NCBI GenBank assembly: GCA_965212195.1
Contig: CBDBUW010000002.1
Location: forward strand, 310,001-374,000
DNA length: 64,000 nucleotides
Origin: JAJCYK01 sp965212195
GTDB taxonomy: Bacteria > Bacteroidota > Bacteroidia > Cytophagales > Cyclobacteriaceae
Direction: 5' to 3'
Each line of letters opens with the position of its first letter. Position 1 is the first letter of the stretch. A program made the position numbers and the translations under genes. A model generated the notes under the pieces. It searched no databases. It had not been told where the DNA came from and saw only the letters and a program-made list of their open reading frames with translations. This document shows, one piece after another, positions 59,978 to 64,000 of the stretch.

Positions 59978-61819
59978 ATGAAACGGTTATCCTCACTGGT
60001 GGTGATAACTTTGGTTAGCACCTTATTTCTTTTCTCTCAAAACACTCAAAAGCCGGTGTTGCATGCCAAGAATTGGCTGGCTATCACAGGAAAACCCTTG
60101 GGTGCAACCGCGGGAGCTATGATGTTCCAACAGGGTGGCAACGCCGTAGATGCTGCCTGCGCCATGTTGGCAGCAACCTCCACCATGTGGGATGTTTTGA
60201 GTTGGGGAGGTGAAACTCAAGCTCTTATTTACAACCCCCAAACCGGCGAAGTAATTGGTATCAATGCCTTAGGAGTAGCTCCTACCGGGGCCACTCCTAA
60301 ATTTTACACAGAAAAAGACATGGAGTTCCCTCCTGCTTATGGCCCTTTAGCGGCAGTGACCCCCGGTACTCCCGGCGGGCTCCTGACCATGCTGGCCGAA
60401 TATGGATCCATGAGTTTGAAAGAGGTTTTAGCACCTGCTATTCAAATGGCTGAAGGTTACCCTATTGAGGAACAAACCGCCAACCGTATAGAAGGAGAAA
60501 AAGACCGGATCAGAGAATGGCCTTACAGCAAACAGATCTTTCTGGTGCATGAAGGAGATAGGGAGGCCCCCCTTGCCGGCGAATTATTCGTCCAGGACGA
60601 TCTCAAAAATACTCTTTTGAAGCTAGTGGAGGCGGAATCCCAGGCCTTGGAGTCCGGCAAGTCTCGCAAGGAAGCCATTTATGCGGCATACGACAGGTTT
60701 TATCGCGGTGATATCGCGGAGGAATTTGTACGCGGTTGTCAGGAACAGGGCGGACTGATCACTATGGAAGACCTGGATAAATGGCAGGTTTATATAGAAA
60801 AACCGGTAAAGACCGCCTACAAGGATTTTGAAGTATACAAACTAACTACTTGGGTGCAAGGACCAGTGATGTTGCAAGCTTTGAATATGCTGGAGCAACT
60901 GGATGTGAGAGGTATGGGCTACAATACTGCCAGTTATATTCACGCCCTATACCAGGTAATGAATCTGGCATTTGCCGACCGCGACTTCTATTACGGAGAT
61001 CCTTATTATCCGCCTGAGGAGCCTATTGAAGGGCTATTGTCTAAAGAATATGCGAAAAAACGATTGGAACAGATCAATTGGGATAAGAATGACCCTGAAA
61101 TTAAACCTGGCGACCCTTATCCCTTTCAAGGTACCAAGAAGAACCCTTACTTAAAATACCTGGAGGATTGGTCCAATAAAGAAGTAAGTGAGGCACAAAC
61201 TTTAGAAGGTGAAGAGAACTATCAAGAGGCCTTTTTTGCGGGCACCACTTCCATACAAGCGGCCGATGCTGATGGTTGGGTAGTAAGTATAACCCCCAGC
61301 GGGGGCTGGGTACCGGCAGCAGTGGCAGGTCGTACCGGTATCGGTTTGAGTCAGCGCATGCAAAGCTTTGTATTGGACCCCAGCCAAAACCCTTTTAATG
61401 TTCTGGAGCCCGGTAAACGACCCAGGGCTACGCTTACCCCCAGCATGGCTTTAAAAGACGGCAAACCTTATGTGTCATTTGCAGTACAAGGTGGAGATGC
61501 CCAGGATCAAAATAGCATTCAATTCTTTCTCAATATGGTGGAGTTCGATATGAATGTACAACAAGCGGTAGAAGCAGCCAATATCCTCAGCTATCAAATG
61601 CGCAACAGTTTTGGCAAACACGAGATCAGGCCCGGGAACCTCACCTTAAATGAGGCCATCCCGCCCTGGGTACGATTAAAACTGAAAGCCATGGGATATA
61701 AAATGAACTTCCGGCCCCGCACGTCCGGCCCTTTAAATGCCATATACTTTGACCGGGAGCATGGTACCATGTGGGGCGGCTCCAGTAACCACGGGGAAGA
61801 CTACGGCATTGGGTGGTAA
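59978..61819 (+). CDS. Gamma-glutamyltransferase family protein, exported
   Basis: 613 residues. Signal peptide 1-20 (LVSTLFLFS-Q). Core of the GGT family: QQGGNAVDAACAMLA, TPGTPGGLLTMLAEYG and the autoprocessing Thr423 in FFAGTTSIQAADADGW, where the first Thr of the TT pair becomes the nucleophile. Family members hydrolyse or transfer gamma-glutamyl groups or act as cephalosporin-acylase-like amidases; the usual His of TTHxS is Ser here, so activity on glutathione is uncertain. 11 nt after the asparaginase gene. Confidence 0.87.
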   Translation: MKRLSSLVVITLVSTLFLFSQNTQKPVLHAKNWLAITGKPLGATAGAMMFQQGGNAVDAACAMLAATSTMWDVLSWGGETQALIYNPQTGEVIGINALGVAPTGATPKFYTEKDMEFPPAYGPLAAVTPGTPGGLLTMLAEYGSMSLKEVLAPAIQMAEGYPIEEQTANRIEGEKDRIREWPYSKQIFLVHEGDREAPLAGELFVQDDLKNTLLKLVEAESQALESGKSRKEAIYAAYDRFYRGDIAEEFVRGCQEQGGLITMEDLDKWQVYIEKPVKTAYKDFEVYKLTTWVQGPVMLQALNMLEQLDVRGMGYNTASYIHALYQVMNLAFADRDFYYGDPYYPPEEPIEGLLSKEYAKKRLEQINWDKNDPEIKPGDPYPFQGTKKNPYLKYLEDWSNKEVSEAQTLEGEENYQEAFFAGTTSIQAADADGWVVSITPSGGWVPAAVAGRTGIGLSQRMQSFVLDPSQNPFNVLEPGKRPRATLTPSMALKDGKPYVSFAVQGGDAQDQNSIQFFLNMVEFDMNVQQAVEAANILSYQMRNSFGKHEIRPGNLTLNEAIPPWVRLKLKAMGYKMNFRPRTSGPLNAIYFDREHGTMWGGSSNHGEDYGIGW

Positions 61820-61847
61820 GTGATGTGATTCTTGTTTATAACTATCT

Positions 61848-63254
61848 ATGAAAGAAACCTCGCGACGCAATTTTATTCGGATGTCCTCCATGGTATCCCT
61901 GGGATTTATGGGACTGAGTAAATTTGCCTGTACTTCAAAAGATACTTTGGCGAAGTCCAAACCATTTGAGGGCTATGGACCACTAAAGCCGGACCCCAAT
62001 AAACTGCTTGATCTGCCCGCAGGATTTTCCTATAAAGTGATCTCCCGCTGGGGCAACCCCATGAGTGACGGACTGCTAACTCCAAATATGGCTGACGGCA
62101 TGGCTGCCTTCGCGGGAGCCAAGGGAAAGGTAGTACTGGTCCGAAATCATGAGATAAGCACCCTTGATTGGAAAAGCAGTGCCTTTGGTGAAGATCTTTC
62201 GTTGATAAAGAAATTGAGTCCGCAGCAATTTTACGATTACGGAAAAGGACTGGCACCCTGCCTCGGAGGCACTACCACCCTAGTTTATAATGAAAATGCC
62301 CAACGGGTTGAGAGCGAGTTTCTCAGCCTGGCCGGCACTATACGCAATTGCGCAGGAGGTAAAACTCCCTGGAATAGTTGGATAACTTGTGAAGAGACTA
62401 CTGAAAAGGCCGGACTAACCAACGAAAAGGATCATGGGTACAATTTTGAAGTACCTGCTACTACGAAAATAGGACTTGCCGACCCCGTCCCTTTGAAAGA
62501 AATGGGTCGTTTCAATCATGAAGCCGTATGTGTTGACCCCCGCACCAGTATCGTCTATCAAACCGAGGATCAACACGACGGATTGATATATCGGTATATC
62601 CCAAACTCCCCTCGGCAATTGGGTAAAGGCGGTAAACTACAGGCTTTAGTACTTGCAGAAATGCCCAGTGCTGACACTCGGAATTGGGAGGACCTGACTA
62701 CCCCCAAAATCACCCTTAATCAGCAACTTAAAGTTCGCTGGATTGATATTAATAATGTGGAGTCCCCGGAAGACGATCTGCGCCTGTTAGGATTTGATAA
62801 GGGAGCTGCTCGCTTTGCACGTGGTGAAGGCATGTGGTTTGGTGACAATGAAGTCTACTTTGCCTGTACCAATGGCGGCCACATTAAGCAAGGTCAAGTC
62901 TGGCGATATCAACCAAGCCGTTTTGAAGGAACACCTGAAGAAAAAAAGGCGCCCGGAACCCTGGAGCTATTTGCAGAACCCAACGACACCGAAGTATGTA
63001 AAAGTTGCGACAACCTTACCGTGGCGCCATGGGGCGGTTTAATTTTATGCGAAGATCATGAGGCACCCTATATCGTGGGGTTAACACCCTCAGGAACGTT
63101 TTATAAATTTGGAGCTAATGTTGGTCACCCCGATTCGGAATTTGCCGGTGCTACTTTCTCTCCTTCCGGAAATACCCTCTTTGTAAACATTCAGGTATAC
63201 GGATTGACTTTTGCTATTACCGGTCCTTGGCAAAAGCCAGATTTAATTTCGTAG
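61848..63254 (+). CDS. PhoX-family (DUF839) protein, Tat-exported
   Basis: 468 residues. Twin-arginine signal SRRNFIRMSSMVSLGFMG ending near Cys28. The mature part matches the PhoX/DUF839 beta-propeller: VVLVRNHEIS, GGTTTLVYNE, NCAGGKTPWNSWITCEET, GRFNHEAVCVDPRT and the C-terminal CKSCDNLTVAPWGGLILCEDHE. PhoX proteins are Ca/Fe-dependent alkaline phosphatases, but many DUF839 members are untested. 28 nt after the GGT gene, so in the same exported series. The presence of tatC at 38369 fits. Confidence 0.87.
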   Translation: MKETSRRNFIRMSSMVSLGFMGLSKFACTSKDTLAKSKPFEGYGPLKPDPNKLLDLPAGFSYKVISRWGNPMSDGLLTPNMADGMAAFAGAKGKVVLVRNHEISTLDWKSSAFGEDLSLIKKLSPQQFYDYGKGLAPCLGGTTTLVYNENAQRVESEFLSLAGTIRNCAGGKTPWNSWITCEETTEKAGLTNEKDHGYNFEVPATTKIGLADPVPLKEMGRFNHEAVCVDPRTSIVYQTEDQHDGLIYRYIPNSPRQLGKGGKLQALVLAEMPSADTRNWEDLTTPKITLNQQLKVRWIDINNVESPEDDLRLLGFDKGAARFARGEGMWFGDNEVYFACTNGGHIKQGQVWRYQPSRFEGTPEEKKAPGTLELFAEPNDTEVCKSCDNLTVAPWGGLILCEDHEAPYIVGLTPSGTFYKFGANVGHPDSEFAGATFSPSGNTLFVNIQVYGLTFAITGPWQKPDLIS

Positions 63255-63295
63255 CACAGGTTTCAGAACTAAATCAACAACCTAAAGCTACTTTA

Positions 63296-64000
63296 ATGAA
63301 CAATCGCACACTACCCAAAACTTCCTGGAAGATCAGTGAGATCGGGTTCGGTTGTATGTCCCTGCAGCCGAAAGCCATAAATAACCAGGCGCTGTTACAA
63401 AATGCCTTCGAGCTGGGCATCAATTATTTCGATACAGCCGATCTCTACGATCAGGGAGAAAATGAAAGAATCGTGGGTGAGGCGCTCAAACCCTTTCGTC
63501 AACAGGTGTATATTGCCACTAAAGTAGGCAACCAATGGCGTGCCGACGGATCCGGTTGGGATTGGAATCCCAGTAAAGAATATATTATGGAAGCGGTTAA
63601 GGGTAGCCTGTCCAGACTGCAAACCGATTATATTGACCTTTATCAACTACATGGCGGCACTATCGATGATCCCATTGATGAAACTATCGAAGCCTTCGAG
63701 ATCTTAAAGTCGCAGGGGTTGATCCGGGAATACGGGATCTCTTCCATTCGTCCCAATGTGATTTGGGAATACCTTAAACGATCGCATATGGTGAGTGTTA
63801 TGATGCAATATAGTCTGCTGGATCGACGTCCTGAGGAAAGTTGTTTAGACTTGCTAAAGGATCATGATATTGGGGTCATGGTGCGGGGCGCTGTGGCTAA
63901 GGGTTTGTTGATCGATAAACCCCCTACCCCCTACCTGGATTACTCAGCGGAACAAGTGGCACAAGCGGCTGCAGCCGTAAAGAGTATCTCCGGAGCTCAC
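63296..64000 (+). CDS. Aldo/keto reductase, N-terminal part (cut by window edge)
   Basis: 235 codons visible and open to the right edge. NAD(P)H-dependent oxidoreductase of the TIM-barrel AKR family. The catalytic tetrad is complete: Asp46 and Tyr51 (FDTADLYDQGE), Lys76 (IATKVGNQ) and His119 (YQLHGGT). No signal peptide, so it is cytoplasmic, unlike its three upstream neighbours. ATG starts 41 nt after the PhoX-like gene. Substrate not assignable. Confidence 0.92.
   Translation, partial: MNNRTLPKTSWKISEIGFGCMSLQPKAINNQALLQNAFELGINYFDTADLYDQGENERIVGEALKPFRQQVYIATKVGNQWRADGSGWDWNPSKEYIMEAVKGSLSRLQTDYIDLYQLHGGTIDDPIDETIEAFEILKSQGLIREYGISSIRPNVIWEYLKRSHMVSVMMQYSLLDRRPEESCLDLLKDHDIGVMVRGAVAKGLLIDKPPTPYLDYSAEQVAQAAAAVKSISGAH

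Overview
The window is chromosomal DNA of a member of the Bacteroidota, most likely a flavobacterium or close relative. The grounds are several Bacteroidota-typical families (DUF6427 membrane protein, GIN/DUF2807 lipoproteins, DUF3857 transglutaminase-like proteins, PD40-TPR-OmpA envelope protein, hydrolase-OsmC fusion), promoter-like TTG-N20/21-TAnnTTTG elements and a general lack of Shine-Dalgarno sites. It is densely packed: about 60 protein genes, no rRNA, tRNA, CRISPR, insertion sequence or prophage that I can see. Both window edges cut a gene (ileS at the left, an aldo/keto reductase at the right).

Layout. 1-12.4 kb: ileS start, an RND-type exporter, a PDZ-containing M28 peptidase lipoprotein, a PD40 lipoprotein, then ridA-glyS-dgt on the minus strand and log, DJ-1, DinB and GNAT genes on the plus strand, facing a hydrolase-OsmC fusion. 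12.4-25.8 kb: an OmpA-type envelope protein with a second OmpA-like C-terminal unit, hemH, a cysteine desulfurase with glmM, a small Cys-rich membrane protein, mazG, a GIN lipoprotein, an RluD-type pseudouridine synthase, an EamA transporter with a PLP enzyme and a GNAT, and radA. 25.8-31.8 kb: three DUF3857 proteins around a divergent promoter region holding twin palindromes. 31.9-46 kb: SNF2 helicase, LolC/E-type permease, rbfA, DUF6427, rpiB-tatC-glyA, a second GIN lipoprotein, a tandem universal stress protein, tyrA, msrA, a structured gap with a 30-residue membrane protein, and glnS. 46-53.7 kb: hsp20, a hydrolase, an unknown SpoIIAA/STAS-like protein, an FbpABC-type ferric iron importer behind a Fur-type palindrome, an aspartyl protease and a degenerate receiver protein.

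53.8-59 kb is the most system-like stretch: FAD-dependent oxidoreductase, BASS-family transporter, acyltransferase, UbiA-type prenyltransferase (opposite strand) and a type III polyketide synthase with an intact Cys-His-Asn triad. This looks like a small pathway for a polyketide-derived (prenylated or alkylated) phenolic or quinone lipid. It runs by a 4-nt overlap into an exported hydrolase series: glycosylasparaginase-like Ntn hydrolase, gamma-glutamyltransferase-like protein, PhoX-like protein and an aldo/keto reductase.

The less expected observations are the structured non-coding block at 43981-44132, the paired palindromes at 27766-27801, two DUF3857 paralogues with Ser in place of the catalytic Cys, frequent TTG start codons in conserved genes, and many convergent gene pairs whose stop codons overlap.
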